Assembly: GCA_022606425.2 (NCBI GenBank) | Contig: JAHDVF020000992.1 | Location: forward strand, 372,001-436,000 | DNA: 64,000 nt | Reading direction: 5' to 3' | Source: Lepidostoma basale | Taxonomy: Eukaryota; Arthropoda; Insecta; Trichoptera; Lepidostomatidae | Shown: piece after piece, positions 12,190-23,879 of the stretch | Numbering within the stretch: position 1 is the first letter of the stretch | How the letters are laid out: every line of letters starts with the position of its first letter | The notes under the pieces: model-generated | Seen by the model: the letters and a program-made list of their open reading frames with translations, nothing else | The model's database searches: none | Told to the model about the DNA's origin: nothing | Position numbers and translations under genes: made by a program

Positions 12190-12320
12190 AAAACTCCCCG
12201 TCTCCCGCGAGGGTGAAAAGAGAAGGATGGAGTGCCGCATAGGTTAAAGTGTGGCAGTTCATTCTTTCTGCCTACCCCTTCCGAGAGACGGCGTGTTGGT
12301 TAGTTAGTTTTTATTATTAG
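12190..12320 (+). repeat. SINE-like chimera with LINE-A tail
   Basis: CGTCTCCCGCGAGGGTGAAA and AGAGAAGGATGGAGTGCC are joined to the last 70 bases of LINE family A (GTGTGGCAGTTCATTCTTTC, CCTACCCCTT) and a GTTAGTTAGTT tail. Matches the better copies at 13520-13695 and 60903-61050 (both minus). Confidence 0.7.
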
Positions 12321-12359
12321 TATTATTATTTTATTTCTATTTTTATTATTGTTATTATT

Positions 12360-12550
12360 ACTATGACTATTAAGAGACCAAGAGGCAGACCAAGGAAAAG
12401 ATGGGCTGACTAAGTGGAAGAAGACTGGGAGAAAATGTAAAGAGCTAGAGAATAAAGAGAGATGGCCAGAGACAGAAGTCAGTAGAGGGTTGTTGTGGAG
12501 AAGGCCAAGTCCCACATCGGGATGTAGTGCCGAGAAGTAGTATTAATAGT
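12360..12550 (+). mobile_element. RTE-like LINE 3' fragment
   Basis: Reads RPRGRPRKRWAD with later decay, and contains GTCCCACATCGGGATGTAGT, typical of RTE-type 3' ends, followed by T/A/G microsatellite. Confidence 0.65.
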
Positions 12551-12740
12551 ACCTATTTTTATTATTATGATTTTTATTTTTATTATTATTATTATTATTA
12601 TAGATGTTGTTGTTGTCGTTGTTGTCATTTTGTTGTTATTTTTGTTGTTGTCGTTGTTGTTTTTGTTGTTGTTGTTGTTTTTGTTATTGTTATTTTGCTT
12701 TTGTTGGTGTTGTTGTTATTGTTATTATTAGAGATCAAAT
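12550..12740. repeat. (TTA)n/(TTG)n microsatellite
   Basis: About 190 bases of TTA, TTG and TTTTG units. Long open frames here in both directions are low-complexity artefacts. Confidence 0.95.
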
Positions 12741-13519
12741 TCATTAAGTTGTTCACAAATTCGCTATTACTACATCTAAAGATGTGGTAATAGCGAATTT
12801 GTGAACTCGAATGCCACCATATTGAAAATATGGAGAATTCAAAAAAATACTTAGTATGTAGCACCTTGATGTGCTGCAACTATAGAAAACTAATAGATTT
12901 TGTTCTCTCAATATTTCCACAGATAGCATTAAGAAATACTTATACTTATTATAAAGAAGTATCGAAATCCTACAACACTTGGGACTAGCGAAATTTATAA
13001 TAATGCAATGCAACAGAAAAAATATTTTGGAGCAGAAATGATTAATGGATTTAACGAAACTCTACGGACCGTCACTGAAGTAATTGGATACCAAATATTG
13101 GTTTAAGTTCACACAATACCAGTGGGGCTAATGCTGGGATAATAACAGCATAAATCATACACTTTTTAGTATGCACATTTTTTACGATCAATATATTAGT
13201 ATACTTAATCTTATAACTAACTAACATACCTTTTTTCCCTCGGGTTAAGTTCGTTATAAGATATAAATTACTAATTTCTAGGCGGTAAATTACTTTCATA
13301 ATGTGAATTATCTTTAATTTTAAATTCAATATATGCCCATTATCTTTATTAAGGAATCGATCTAAACGTCATTAGAAAACGACTGATGTAAAATTTGTTA
13401 TAAAAATCCTAATATCTTATATTTTTCTCTTTTTTAAACAGTTTTAAACATAACTAGTAGCAAAACCTTTTCGAAATCGCTTAAGACCTTTCTATGTTTT
13501 GGGCTCAATATTAAAACTA
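12741..13519. other. AT-rich DNA with a short inverted repeat
   Basis: AATTCGCTATTACTACATCT at 12770 is followed at once by its inverse (AGATGTGGTAATAGCGAATT), a hairpin of about 20 bp arms. Otherwise nothing recognised. Confidence 0.5.
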
Positions 13520-13695
13520 ACTAACTAACTAACTAACCATCACGCCGTCTCCCCGAAAGGGTAGGCAGAAAGAATGGACTGCCACACTTTAATCGATGTG
13601 GCACTCCATCCTTTTCTTTTCCCCATCGCGAGAGACGCGGTGTGATGGGTTGCGAACCTTATCGCCACCAATAGGCATCTCCCGCGCACACTTCG
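13520..13695 (-). repeat. SINE-like chimera with LINE-A tail
   Basis: Minus strand reads GGTGGCGATAAGGTTCGCAA, CCCATCACACCGCGTCTC, then GGATGGAGTGCCACATC, then the LINE-A end and a GTTAGTTAGTTAGTT tail. GGTTCGCAACC resembles a pol III B-box. Shares the non-LINE head with 60903-61050. Confidence 0.75.
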
Positions 13696-13744
13696 ATCGT
13701 TCAACGACTACATAATAAATCTTAAATAAATTATATAAAATACA

Positions 13745-14180
13745 ATTAGTTAGTTAGAAAGTTTCAATTCTGGGATTAGTTTGCAGCAATTTCTTCTATT
13801 ATTCTCTTCCATTCTTCCCTGTCTTGTGCGGCTCTTTTGAAATCTGCATTTGATGAGCAGCGCACGTCCACCAACAGGTCCTCCAGGTACACTTGGCAAA
13901 GGCGTCCCCTCGAGTTTGTCCCCTCGGTCATACCCTCCATTATAGCATGCAAGAGGCCTTCTTGTCGTATTACATGACCGATCCATCTTGCACGCCTTTC
14001 GGACAAGGTCCTGAGCAGGTGGCTTCCTCCTTCGATTCTTTGGAGAACCTCCTCATTTGTGATGTGGTCTCTCCAGGAAATTTCTAATAATATCCGAAAG
14101 GACCATATCTCAAAAGCCTCAAGTCTCCGTTTATCTCTTTCGGATAGACACCATGTCGATATAAACGTCATTAGAAAACG
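13745..14180 (-). mobile_element. LINE 3' fragment, long open frame
   Basis: One 131-codon minus frame reads RRLEAFEIWSFRILLEISWR, then ITNEEVLQRI, RRARWIGHVIRQEGLLHAIM, EGMTEGTNSRGRL and DREEWKRIIEEIAAN. This is the post-RT region of a non-LTR element. It is intact over this stretch but lacks the polymerase. Confidence 0.88.
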
Positions 14181-14339
14181 ACTGAAGTTAAATTTGTTAT
14201 GAAAATCCTAATATCTTATATTTGCCTCTTTTTTTTTTAAATTGTTTTAACATAACAAGTAGCAAAACGTCTTCGAAATCTATATCTTACCATATTGTGA
14301 GCTCAATAATAAAACTAATTACCTAAAAATGCTTCGGAT

Positions 14340-14645
14340 TTTAGTTAATTGTGAACAAAATTATGAAAGGATCGCTGCGTTGGTTCGGACATATGGAGCG
14401 CATGGGTGAAGAAATAATGATTTAAAAAGAATACGTTAACGATGTAAATGGATTACGTAGTCGAGGTAGACCGGGGAGAACTTTGCATGACCAAATGAAT
14501 CAAATTTTTAAGGTTGGTTATATTAGAAACCGGAAGTATCGACGTGCGTGTATGAATGTGGGGGAAGCTAGAGAGGTATGTCAAGAGTATTGTGGCAAGA
14601 GGCAGAGAGAATGGACCGCCACACTACTCTATCATTCTCTCAGCC
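14340..14645 (+). mobile_element. LINE family A 3' fragment
   Basis: Reads MKGSLRWFGHMERMGEEIM, GRPGRTLHDQMNQIFKVGY and RACMNVGEAREVCQEYCG. At about 14600 a 30-base piece of the same family appears inverted (GAGAATGGACCGCCACACTA), a rearranged end. Confidence 0.8.
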
Positions 14646-14749
14646 TCTCCTTGACCCATGATATATGTATGTCTATTCCAAGAGTAACATGTTTTCTCAA
14701 TGCGGGTGCGACATTTTTTGTTTTTCTGTGTTAATTTTTTGCGTGTTAT

Positions 14750-14823
14750 GTTCAGGCTTGAACCCAAGCCCCCTGGATCAAGAGACAAGCGTTCTTTCCA
14801 CTAGACCACTACCCGACTTTGAC
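14750..14823 (-). repeat. tRNA-derived SINE-A head
   Basis: Minus strand GTAGTGGTCTAGTGGAAAGA (A-box) and GGGTTCAAGCC (B-box) with tRNA-like spacing. Only the tRNA-related head is kept; full-length copies are near 27300 and 44945. Confidence 0.8.
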
Positions 14824-14829
14824 CCTTAA

Positions 14830-15485
14830 TCGAATATTTTATTGAACCTGTTAGCGATGGTACATCATAATATTTTCCTTGTTCTTATCAAAGAATTTTC
14901 AGTACTCCATTAGACAGGTACTCTCCACATTTTTTTATAGCTTAAAGTGTATGATCTTTGACCAACATCAGATTTTTTGCCAACTAGCTTGATAGAAAGC
15001 ATTCGTGGATTTTTTACATCGTTTACCGAACTGATAAAGAAATAAAATGAAACCAACGCTTACGGGGCGACCAGCGCTGCCTCAACGGTGGGGTGCCGCC
15101 CCCCGCTGGCAGCCCAACTGTGAGGCAGTACGGCGAATCAAAACAATCGCCGAAACGCCGATAATTGGCGGGTAATTTAAAACAAAAAAATGTTATCGAA
15201 TCTCTAGAGTCGGTTTGGTAATTGTTTAAAAAAAATCTATAAAACGTTTTAAGATTCTTACTAACACGATGAATGAAAATGAAGGAATTGAGCAAAATCA
15301 GTCAAATTTAATTGAATTTTTCTTTAATGATTTAATAATGTCAAACATCATATCAAAAAATAAATACTAATGAGACCCTCCGTTTTCTATAAACTGTATT
15401 ATATTTTAAGATAAGAACATGGTTCACCTTTCTAAGACATTATAAAATGTCAATCAACATTAGATTTTTAAGATATTTATATCTC
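14830..15485. other. AT-rich DNA with a GC-rich island at 15055-15175
   Basis: The island contains CGGTGGGGTGCCGCCCCCCG and several CpG. It could be a repeat fragment or a regulatory patch; I could not identify it. Confidence 0.4.
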
Positions 15486-15489
15486 AGGG

Positions 15490-15850
15490 AGTATAACTAT
15501 TATCCTTTTTTGTACCCCTCACTATTTCTCTCAGGAATGTTGGATTTCAACATTCTTGAAACTCGTCGAATGATCTTTCTAGGAAGGCATTTTTTTTAAC
15601 TATTATCCGGAGGTATTTACAATCCAGGAATACTGAGAGAGCTAAATCTATACGTTCCCCATAGTAATTAATAGCAGAGCAAGGGGCATATATTATTTTA
15701 TACCCCAAATTGTCACACAGAGGCCCTTTGAAGTTCTCCTGTATTGAAAGCGATTCGTCTTTTTAATGAGGTTGCAAAAGACCTCTTTGGACGCAATTAT
15801 GACGAATTCGTAAATACCCTTACGATAAAGGCAGCAAGAAAATAACTGGC
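15490..15850 (+). mobile_element. LINE C-terminal fragment
   Basis: Reads YNYYPFLYPSLFLSGMLDFN, ILETRRMIFLGRHF, LRELNLYVPHSN, CHTEAL and SSPVLKAIRLFNEVAKDLFG in shifted frames. This is the cysteine-less tail after the reverse transcriptase of a non-LTR element; broken. Confidence 0.75.
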
Positions 15851-16344
15851 TTTTCCTATTCATAAGGTTCTATGTATATTTCTTTTGATATTCCTTTTTT
15901 CACCCTTTACATCGATTTGGCTCGCGTTGTAATGATGTAAGGAGTTTTTTCAACAAAGTAATAATGATAATAATAATTGTAATTAGATAATGTTTTAAAG
16001 TGGCGAAATATATCAATTCCGTAAAATGTCGTAAAACTTTTACAAAACAAAAGTTTTGTAAATAGAGTAATATTAAATATTAATGGAAACATCCATTCTC
16101 TAAAAGTTTAACGGGAATGACCTGTTTGGCCTTGCTAGAGTATTATCGCACGGTAATACTATGAAATATAATAAAACTTCGAGAAAACGGACTTTTTAAA
16201 AACAAATGTCTAACTCCTAGTTGAAAATTAAATATACGTACATATGTTAATATTTACTTTTTAATAGTAGATTTTTTTATTGATTCTTGATTATATGATC
16301 AAAATCAAGCAATTCCACATTAAAGATGCATCAAATTAATCAAC
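15851..16344. other. AT-rich DNA with GAAAACGGAC foldback-family text
   Basis: GGGAATGACCTGTTTGGCC (16112) and ACTTCGAGAAAACGGAC (16175) belong to the family with CGAAACATGTCATTCC seen at 28742, 39661 and 44150. Nothing else recognised. Confidence 0.45.
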
Positions 16345-16775
16345 TAACTAACTAACCATCACACCGTCTCTCCGAAGGGGAAGGCAGAAAGAATGGACTG
16401 CCACACTTTTCTTTCCTGACATATTTATCATTCGTCATGCACGCGCGTCGATTTCTCTGACTCTTCACATGACCGACATTCAATATTTGATTTATTTGAT
16501 CGTGCCACGTTTTCCTCGGTCTTCCTTTATTTCTGGTTCCATTTACTCGTACATCGTTAACATAAATTTTTTTTACCATTCTTTCTTCATTCATTATTTC
16601 CATATGTCCAAACCATCTAATTTTCTTTCATTATTTTGTTCATAACACCATCATTAGCACCGCATTCACTTCTTATGTTTTCATTCGACACTCTAGCATA
16701 CACAGAGTATCCGCACATTCGTCTAGGAGATCTCATTTTTACTGCATTTATTCTACTTTCATCCTTCAATTAATC
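16345..16775 (-). mobile_element. LINE family A 3' fragment
   Basis: Minus frames read RMCGYSVYARVSNENIRSEC, WKYGNNEERMVKKI, GTRNKGRPRKTWHDQINQIL and SQRNRRACMT, and end in ATGGTTAGTTAGTTAGTTGA. Frameshifted; 5'-truncated. Confidence 0.85.
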
Positions 16776-16862
16776 AACAAATATATTTATTAAACTCACT
16801 AACAACAGCTCACTACTATTGATTATTGTTTATTACATTTGTTCAGAAGAATAACATTAATA

Positions 16863-18130
16863 TTAGGTCCTTGCATATGAAATTGGCGTTTTGTATGGGA
16901 GGAACATAAAGTTGATTTTTTTTAAATATAATATATTTATTTAATCAAAGTATGTACCATTGCTATCTATGCACTTTTGCCATCTCATAGGAAGTTCATC
17001 GATTCCTTTACTAAAAAAACCATTCGGACGGGAATCAATAAAATTTTTGAAGTCGGTTTGGACTGCCCCATCGGAGTTGAATTTTTTCCCTTGCAAGAAG
17101 TTATCCAAATTTTGAAAAAAATAGTAATTTGTTGGGGCGAAGTCCGGAGAGTACGGTGGATGTCTTAGATATTCCAATTGAAGCTCTTCTAATTTGGTAG
17201 CCGTCTGTTGTGCAGTGTGTGGTCTAGCGTTATCATGAAGCATCAGTGGCCTAGAGCGATTAATCAGCCTCGGTTGTTTAGCAGCTAGCTTTTCCATCAT
17301 GGTTTGCAGTTGCTGACAATAGACATCTGCCGTAATCGTCTGGCCAGGTTTAAGAAAGCTGTAGTGAACGACACCAGCACTAGTCCACCAAACGCTCACA
17401 AGTAACTTTTTTGGAGTCAATTTTCGCTTGGGGCATGATTTGGCTGGTTCGGCAGGGTTCAGCCATTGCGATGAGCGCTTCCGATTATCATACAGGATCC
17501 ACTTTTCATCACAGGTAATGATTCGATTCAAAACCCTTCATTATTGTGCCGGTTGAGTAATGCAACGCAGCAGTCAACGCGTGTTTGTTGATTTGCTTCA
17601 CTCGATTTGTGAGGTACCCACCTTTCAAGCTTCCTTCCTTCCCAATTTCAACCTTCCCATTTTGCTTCAAGTGGATTAAAACAGTTTTATCACTAACACC
17701 GCAGCCTGCAGCTAACTCGGACGTGGTTTGCGATGGATCCGCTTCCACAATAGCCTTCAATTCTTCATTATCAAATCAAAATCAAATCAACTTTGGTCTC
17801 CGGCCGTCCACCGGGCTTGTTCTGCAGGTCGAAATTTCGAGAACGAAAACGTTGGAACCCAAAATGCACTGTGTTTTCTTTTGCGGCACCGTCGCCATAC
17901 ACATCGTACTCGTAAGTAACGCGATATTTCAAGTTTTCCATTTTGTAAACTTAGTGACGCAAAGAAAAAAAACAATTGAGGAAAAAACAAATGAATTATT
18001 ATTTTCGAAACACAAATACTTGAGTAAATAGCTGTATAAATTTGAATTTGGAATTCCTAACCAATGAGAAGATATTTGAGATCAAAGTTGCCAGTACGGC
18101 AAAACGCCAATTTCATATGTAAGGACCTAA
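16863..18130 (-). mobile_element. Mariner element, full length with TIRs
   Basis: Terminal inverted repeats starting TTAGGTCCTTGCATATGAAA (left) and, inverted, TTAGGTCCTTACATATGAAA (right) match at 30 of 31 positions; TA lies on both sides (16861-16862, 18131-18132). Length 1,268 bp, usual for mariner. It carries a broken transposase on the minus strand. Confidence 0.95.
16941..17941 (-). pseudogene. Mariner transposase, inactive (frameshifts, third catalytic Asp changed)
   Basis: Starts at ATG 17941 (MENLKYRVTYEYDVYGDGAA). The helix-turn-helix region reads ELAAGCGVSDKTVLIHLKQN. The catalytic part has Asp in CDEKW and in LHDNARPH, but the third site reads APTNYYFF, with AAT where the family has Asp, so DD34D has become DD34N. 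Frameshifts lie near 17770 and near 17520. Sequence style recalls rosa-type mariners; subfamily is from memory only. Confidence 0.92.
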
Positions 18131-18139
18131 TACGAGTAT

Positions 18140-18975
18140 ATATGTTCAATAAAATATATAAAGATACTTTGTATTTAACCACGGTAGGGTTATTATAATT
18201 GATCCCAACTAGTTTCGTTTGGACCCAAGCTTCATTGGGGCAGTATAACAACTAAACGAACAGACATGTACATAATATGTATGTATTATATTATAATAAT
18301 AAACTGTGGTGAAATCAGAGAAGAGGGTGTGAGAGGGAAATGGATAATCAAAAAATGTTTACCTTAAAAATAGCACAGCAATTTTCTGGCAAATACAAAA
18401 TAATGTAATTAAATACAAATAACTACAAATAATGCGAAGTCCGAAATCAACCTCCACCACTCTGACTTAGCGTTCAAACGTTAATCCAAAAGCGTTACCA
18501 TGCGTTCGTTCTATCATATAATATGAAATAAGGTTAAGGAAAATGTACACATGGTAGACCACCAAGAATTGATATCTACTAAAAGGGGAATTTACTATCC
18601 CTTGAGGGTATAAACCAAGACACTGGTAACCACCAATTATACTTTAATTCCTCAACTGATCCCACCCATACCCAGTTTTGAGGCGAACATTTCACGCGTA
18701 TTTTCACTGCAGACATACAAGTACCACACATATGATTATCCACATACGGTATGTTGTATTATGAGCGAAGATTTACAAGTCGTTGGGCGCTAAAAAACTT
18801 CGTCTTTGTATTGTATACGTAGCTTCGATTATATTTCATAAAAAAAATCGTAATGGATGATATTAAAGCAGCTTGTTGATTTTACAGTATAGTTAACATA
18901 GATACCTTGCTGAGAAGACTGTGGCGTAACTATTATTTTAAATTATTAAATTTACAAACAAGTAAATCAAGGAAT
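18140..18975. other. AT-rich DNA; decayed hammerhead-like motif at 18209
   Basis: Minus strand carries GAAGCTTGGGTCCAAACGAA followed by ACTAGTT (about 18206-18232), a relative of the clear motif at 57152. The rest shows nothing recognisable. Confidence 0.45.
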
Positions 18976-18977
18976 TC

Positions 18978-19450
18978 ATTGTATCGCAATAGAGACGAAG
19001 ATGTAAATTATTTGGAAACATAATATGGTGGTCGAGGCGTTTACAGGACTTATGACCTATCATTGGTTGGGTTAAGCGATCGTTTTATGTAATACAGCAT
19101 TCCCCATTCCGCCCTTCTACGAACACTACGTCTGACAATTATTTGAAAGTTGTATATATGCTACCATGTTGAGAAACATTTCACATATTTTAGTTCAATC
19201 TACACTAGCGCCATCTATTGAGACTAGAGGTAACCATTAAGCAGCAAATCTTTATTAATGTAATGTGAAAGGCTATAAACCCAATTATCACATATTACTA
19301 GATAACGCATGGAGAAAACTCTTTAATTTTTATATATTTTTTTTTAGTTTTGACCAACTCTTTATACAACATTTTGTTTTTTGAATGTATACAATTACTT
19401 GTAGACAAATACTGGATTTTACCTATTACGGGTGTATTAATCATTAAGAT
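18978..19450 (+). repeat. M1 repeat unit, near full length
   Basis: ATTGTATCGCAATAGAGACG head, CACTAGCGCCATCTATTGAG middle, AATGTGAAAGGCT, and the TACTTGTAGACAAATACTGG end with GGATTTTACCTATTACGGGT. About 470 bp. Confidence 0.88.
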
Positions 19451-19717
19451 AGTTTGCCAAAAAGTAAATCAAATTTCAAAATTCTATTTTTACTTAACTC
19501 AAGGTATAAACAAGTGCATAGATTTTTACATTTGGAAAAATGTGTACTTTGGAATCTTGGTATCCGCTTTGATTGACGTTTCAGTGATCACTGAAGCTTG
19601 TATATTCAGGTGTATACATCATCACCCTCATCATACTCTGGTCCGCGCTGTAGGCCTTTGCCTCCTGGTTTCGTAATAATGTTGTTTTAAGTAAAAGAAA
19701 AGTGGACTGAATTCTGA

Positions 19718-19922
19718 CAGAGTCAGAAACTATACGGTGAGAGAAAAAACAAAGGTCACTGACATCATCCACCGGGTGGCGACTCTGAAAGGGCATTGGG
19801 CAGGTCACGTAGTCAGAAGCTCAGATGAAAAGTGGACAAGAAGACTGCTGGCTTGGAGACCGTGGACGGCGAAGAGAAGTGCAAGGCGACCGCAACTACG
19901 GAGGAAGGGCTGCGTAGTTTGA
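19718..19922 (+). mobile_element. RTE-like LINE short fragment
   Basis: Reads REKTKVTDIIHRVATLKGHW, AGHVVRSSDEKWTRRLLAWR and PWTAKRSARRPQLR. Same family as 9080-9515 and 40110-40680. Confidence 0.85.
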
Positions 19923-20089
19923 AACGTGTTTGATATTTTATTTTAATTTGTTTAAAAAGTGAGTAAAATATATATAAAAAATCTACAACACAAAGTATGA
20001 CGAACAAAGAAGACAAATCAATTTATCTTAACAGACACACAAACATTTTTAATGTTTAAAACATCTATTAAGTGCAGGTAAAATATAAT

Positions 20090-20625
20090 ATGTTCAATAC
20101 CAGGCACAGAAATGATATTGTGCAGACATCCAGTAAATGATGGAGACAGGCTGCCGATGAAAAGGATATATCGTTTTGACAATCTAATTGGACAATGACA
20201 GCGACTGGATACTTTTAAGAGAAGGGTGCTGCGCAGAATTCTGGGACCTGTGAATGACGGTGAAGGCTGGAGAGTGGGGCATGATGACGAGCTCTACCAT
20301 ATTTACAAAGCTCTCAGTCTCTCCACACAGGTCAGACTGAATAGACTGAGATGGGCCGGTCACGTGCAGAGGATGCCGTTATCGCGAACCCCAAAAAGAT
20401 TACTGGAGTAGCACCCAGGTGGTAGAAGACCAATTGGTCGACCAAGGCTGCGATGGGAAGATGAAGTTGGGGGAGATGGGGCGAAATTGTTACGAGTGTC
20501 AGATTGGAGGGTCGAAGCAGAGGACAGGAGGAGTTGGAGGCGAAGAATACTGGAGGCTAAGGCTTGATATGGACTGTAGGGCCATCGAAGAAAAAGAAGA
20601 ATTATACATCAAATTTTTTATAGAT
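20090..20625 (+). mobile_element. LINE 3' fragment with A-rich GAA tail
   Basis: Reads LRRILGPVNDGEGWRVGHDD, ELYHIYKALSLS and LNRLRWAGHVQRMPLSRTPK, then decays; ends AAGAAAAAGAAGAATT. Typical post-RT text of a non-LTR element. Confidence 0.85.
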
Positions 20626-21095
20626 TTGTGAAAAGATTTGCTTCGCCACTGTTTCTGCGAGTATTTTTTAACTAAGCTTATATTTATTGTTATGGGTCGA
20701 GTGGCAGCCGTAGGTCAGAAATTGGCTATTCGGCATACACGGCCTGCGTATAAATAATTACGTGTCGTAATTCACTTTGCGCGGGCCGTCCGATATCATA
20801 TGTGGACCGAGCTTAACGGAACAATCTCGCCAGGTGAATTATGCGAAGATCTATATCAAGACTTAATCATAATCATTTGTACTGTAATTGCGGTTCGGGG
20901 GATTTTAATGATTAAATTTAGCTGGGGACAATCAGGCGTTAGGCCATACCATGTTGAAAAAAAATCATCAACATATTTTTTTTAGATTCTTAGCTTAATT
21001 AAAAATAATAAATCGGTCACATTACTTTTGTACGTGTGAAATTTGTTAAATTATATTGTCTGTTACTAATTTGTTTTATATAATTTATGCCAGTG
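20626..21095. other. Unique-looking moderate-GC stretch
   Basis: Bases about 20690-20990 have higher GC and no similarity to the repeats here (GCGCGGGCCGTCCGATATC). A 61-codon chance frame lies at 20800-20985. Could be conserved non-coding DNA; nothing is shown. Confidence 0.35.
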
Positions 21096-21099
21096 ATTC

Positions 21100-21510
21100 T
21101 CAAAGTATGCTAAAGGAGAGCAAAATATACAAGACATGCGTACGTCCTATATTGACATATGGAATAGAAACGATAGCTGACACTATCAGAACAAAAAGTC
21201 TCATAAGAACCACATAAATGAAGACTCTCCGATCCGTTGCGGGAACGACACTCCGAGACAGAAGAGAAAATTCTGAAATAAGAGAGATCTGCAATGTAGA
21301 AGATGTCGTGCGATGGGGAAGACTGAGAAGACTCTACTGGAGAGATCATGTGGAAAGAGCATGTTTTGAAAGAGTGATAAATATAGCCACAGGAAATCGA
21401 CCGGCAGGAAGACCACCTAAAAGAAGGCGAGACAGTTGGACATCTGTATCTCAGGAACAGGCTCCGAGAAATAACAAGACAGTCCTAAATAAAGCAGAAG
21501 AAGAAGAAGA
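21100..21510 (+). mobile_element. LINE 3' fragment with (GAA)n tail
   Basis: Reads TCVRPILTYGIETIADTIRT, LRSVAGTTLRDRRENSEIRE, RLYWRDHVERACFERVIN and RPAGRPPKRRRDSWTSVSQE, ending GAAGAAGAAGAAGATT. A shorter relative is at 36150-36330. Confidence 0.85.
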
Positions 21511-21539
21511 TTCCCAAAGTGGTATATATAGACCCCCAG

Positions 21540-21790
21540 GGGTCTACGACAACTCACAAGGGATCCATATCATGCAAAAAAAATTGGGGGTCTATGAAAT
21601 GAAAATGGAAGTCCACGATAGTGGATCTCATGTCGGATGGTCAAAATCGTTGGCGACTTTTTTTTAGCTCATTGGGGAAAATCCGCCGATCGAAACGTTT
21701 GGCGACCTTTTTTTAGCTCATTTGGGAATCATCATTGCCGAATGAGCTAAAAAAGGTCGCCAACGTATTCCGTCTTTTGGCCTGATTTAG
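21540..21790. repeat. Triplicated GGCGAC-TTTTTTTAGCTCATT motif, one copy inverted
   Basis: GTTGGCGACTTTTTTTTAGC (21650) and TTTGGCGACCTTTTTTTAGC (21698) run forward, and GAGCTAAAAAAGGTCGCCAA (21743) is inverted. Short direct and inverted spacing suggests a small foldback or MITE end cluster. Confidence 0.65.
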
Positions 21791-21799
21791 GTCTGTGTC

Positions 21800-23440
21800 A
21801 GCTTCAAAAAGTACTTGTATAGGAGGGTGTCCCTTATATGGGCGAATTTTTTTTTTCGGTTATTGAAACGCATACCCCCTAATAGTGTTTATTTGTCTAC
21901 TAGTTACCCAAATAGGTACAGAATTTCAAATTCCTACGTTAATTTTAACCCGTGCCGACTTGGCCTCAAAGTTTTTGAAAATACCTCATATATATCACTT
22001 AAAACCATTATGTTAGATAAGTATTGATGAAAACATTAATTCGTATAATGTTTTTCTTGTTTTAATCAAAAAAGATACATTTTTTTTAATCATTTATTTG
22101 GATATTTCCTCTTCAAAAGTCTCTTTTTTTACAGTCTGGGTAAATTTTTGTATGTTCTTGCCCATAACATAATTGGAACTGCTTATGTTCTTCATCAGCG
22201 GTAATCAAACCATGAAAGTCTGTCATTAGTTTAACAGCTCTTTAAGCTGTGTCATTAACTGTTTTTAAGCTAGAAACCTTATTTTTAGCTTCCACAAACG
22301 CCGCGTTGTATTTATATGAAGATTAAATTTCTTAAAGGAAACTACTATCAAGTTTAGGTCGTGAAAAAAAAAATTTTTCTTTAGAGAAACAAAATCACTC
22401 AAAGATTCCCCTAAAATAAGATAACAAATACTTGTACCTATAAATAAAACGAATAATTTCTAAATTAAATACCAGATTAAACACTACTACGTACCACATA
22501 GAGAGCCATACAAATGTTCCTTCGATGGAACATATCTCCTTCCCGAATCACCAAAACTTTCTTTTTTTAAGTTTTCTACAATGTTTTTTTTGGTCTGCTC
22601 ATCAAAAATTAAAAGACGGTCATTTCCTCTGACAAGTACCACAAGTGTTAATTGAACTTGTTTAAAGCCGCTTTGAAAATTGTCAAGTTTTTCGTAATCT
22701 TTTAGTCTTTAAAAAACAAAAAATTGTGATTCGGCGCTTTTATCGCCAAACTACATCCAAGCCAGGGCTTAAAATAAACTGTCATGAAAGAAGTATATAA
22801 GAAAATAACAGTGAGGCGTTCCATTTTCTCTGTCTACTCCTTCGAGAAGTAGATAAAACATTATTTTAATTAATATAAAAAATATTTTCCTCTGATTTTC
22901 CACCTATGAAGAAGTTATTAATATATACTATGACTATTTCTGATTCTAGTTAACGCAATTACCTGTAGGTTGTACAAAGCCCTAGGTTGCACAATTACAT
23001 TAGTTTATTATTTATAAATAATCTTTTCTGTCGTAAGTTATTTTCTCACATGGCGTAATAACAATTCATTATCTATTATTAGAATAATTCCCTCTCATTG
23101 TAATGCCCTAAGACTCACGACTTTCAAATCAATATATCATATTATAGTATCGAAAGTCCCTTCTTTTTTGTATTGAATCACTTGGTCAAAAACACATAAA
23201 TTTTAAGTGCCCATAAACCGTTATTTCTGAATCTAAGCATGTAAAAATATAATGAACATAATTCAAACATTGCTTAATAAACAATACCTTATATAGGTAT
23301 TACCTAAAATTATTTTCGTGACTATATAAACAATATCAGATCATGGATCATAATTTTTTAATTATAATTTACTAATCAGAAATCTGTGCAACAGATACTT
23401 ACCCATAGGATTGCGAATGAGAATAATTCGATATTACGTG
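21800..23440. other. AT-rich DNA, one LINE-A relic
   Basis: At 22795-22860 GTGAGGCGTTCCATTTTCTC and TCTACTCCTTCGAGAAG are a decayed LINE family A end. The remainder shows nothing recognised. Confidence 0.4.
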
Positions 23441-23444
23441 TTAC

Positions 23445-23765
23445 TCATCTTATTCTATGTTATGGAAACATGGAATTTGACTAAAGTTGGATACCTGTGA
23501 AATGAGGATATATCGAAGAGTGTTAAAAATTTCATGAACGGAAAGTATCGGGAATGGGGAAGTATTGAAGCGAATAAAGAAAAAAATATACATTATCATG
23601 ACTAGAAAGCGCAGGAAATGTTAATACTTCGAACATCTTTAAGAAACGATAAATACAAAGTGCTGCAACTAAATTAACGGGAAACAAAGTATCGGAATAA
23701 GAAGGAAATCCTGGCTACAAAACCTTCGAGAATGGCTGTAACAAAACATTACTGTTTAGAGCTGT
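23445..23765 (+). mobile_element. LINE fragment, strongly decayed
   Basis: Pieces such as LRNDKYKVLQLN and RRKSWLQNLREWL match the post-RT consensus (YELLQLI...GRR+.SWL.NLR.W) of non-LTR elements; several stops. Confidence 0.65.
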
Positions 23766-23879
23766 TATATTCAAAGTGAAAATAGCCACAATGTTGTTGG
23801 AAGTGTATATTAAATAATAATAATTAAATAATTTGATGGGCGGTTGTAAACATAACTCAGAAATCCTGAGTGGTGTGGG

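Noticed and set aside
12527..12879. Open frames rich in Tyr/Val/Leu or Asn/Thr
   Set aside because: Translations of TTA/TTG microsatellite, not genes.
21690..21705. Hammerhead-like GATCGAAACGTTTGG
   Set aside because: No palindrome of the required kind ending in a C/T/A cleavage position, and no CTGANGA box or hairpin upstream.
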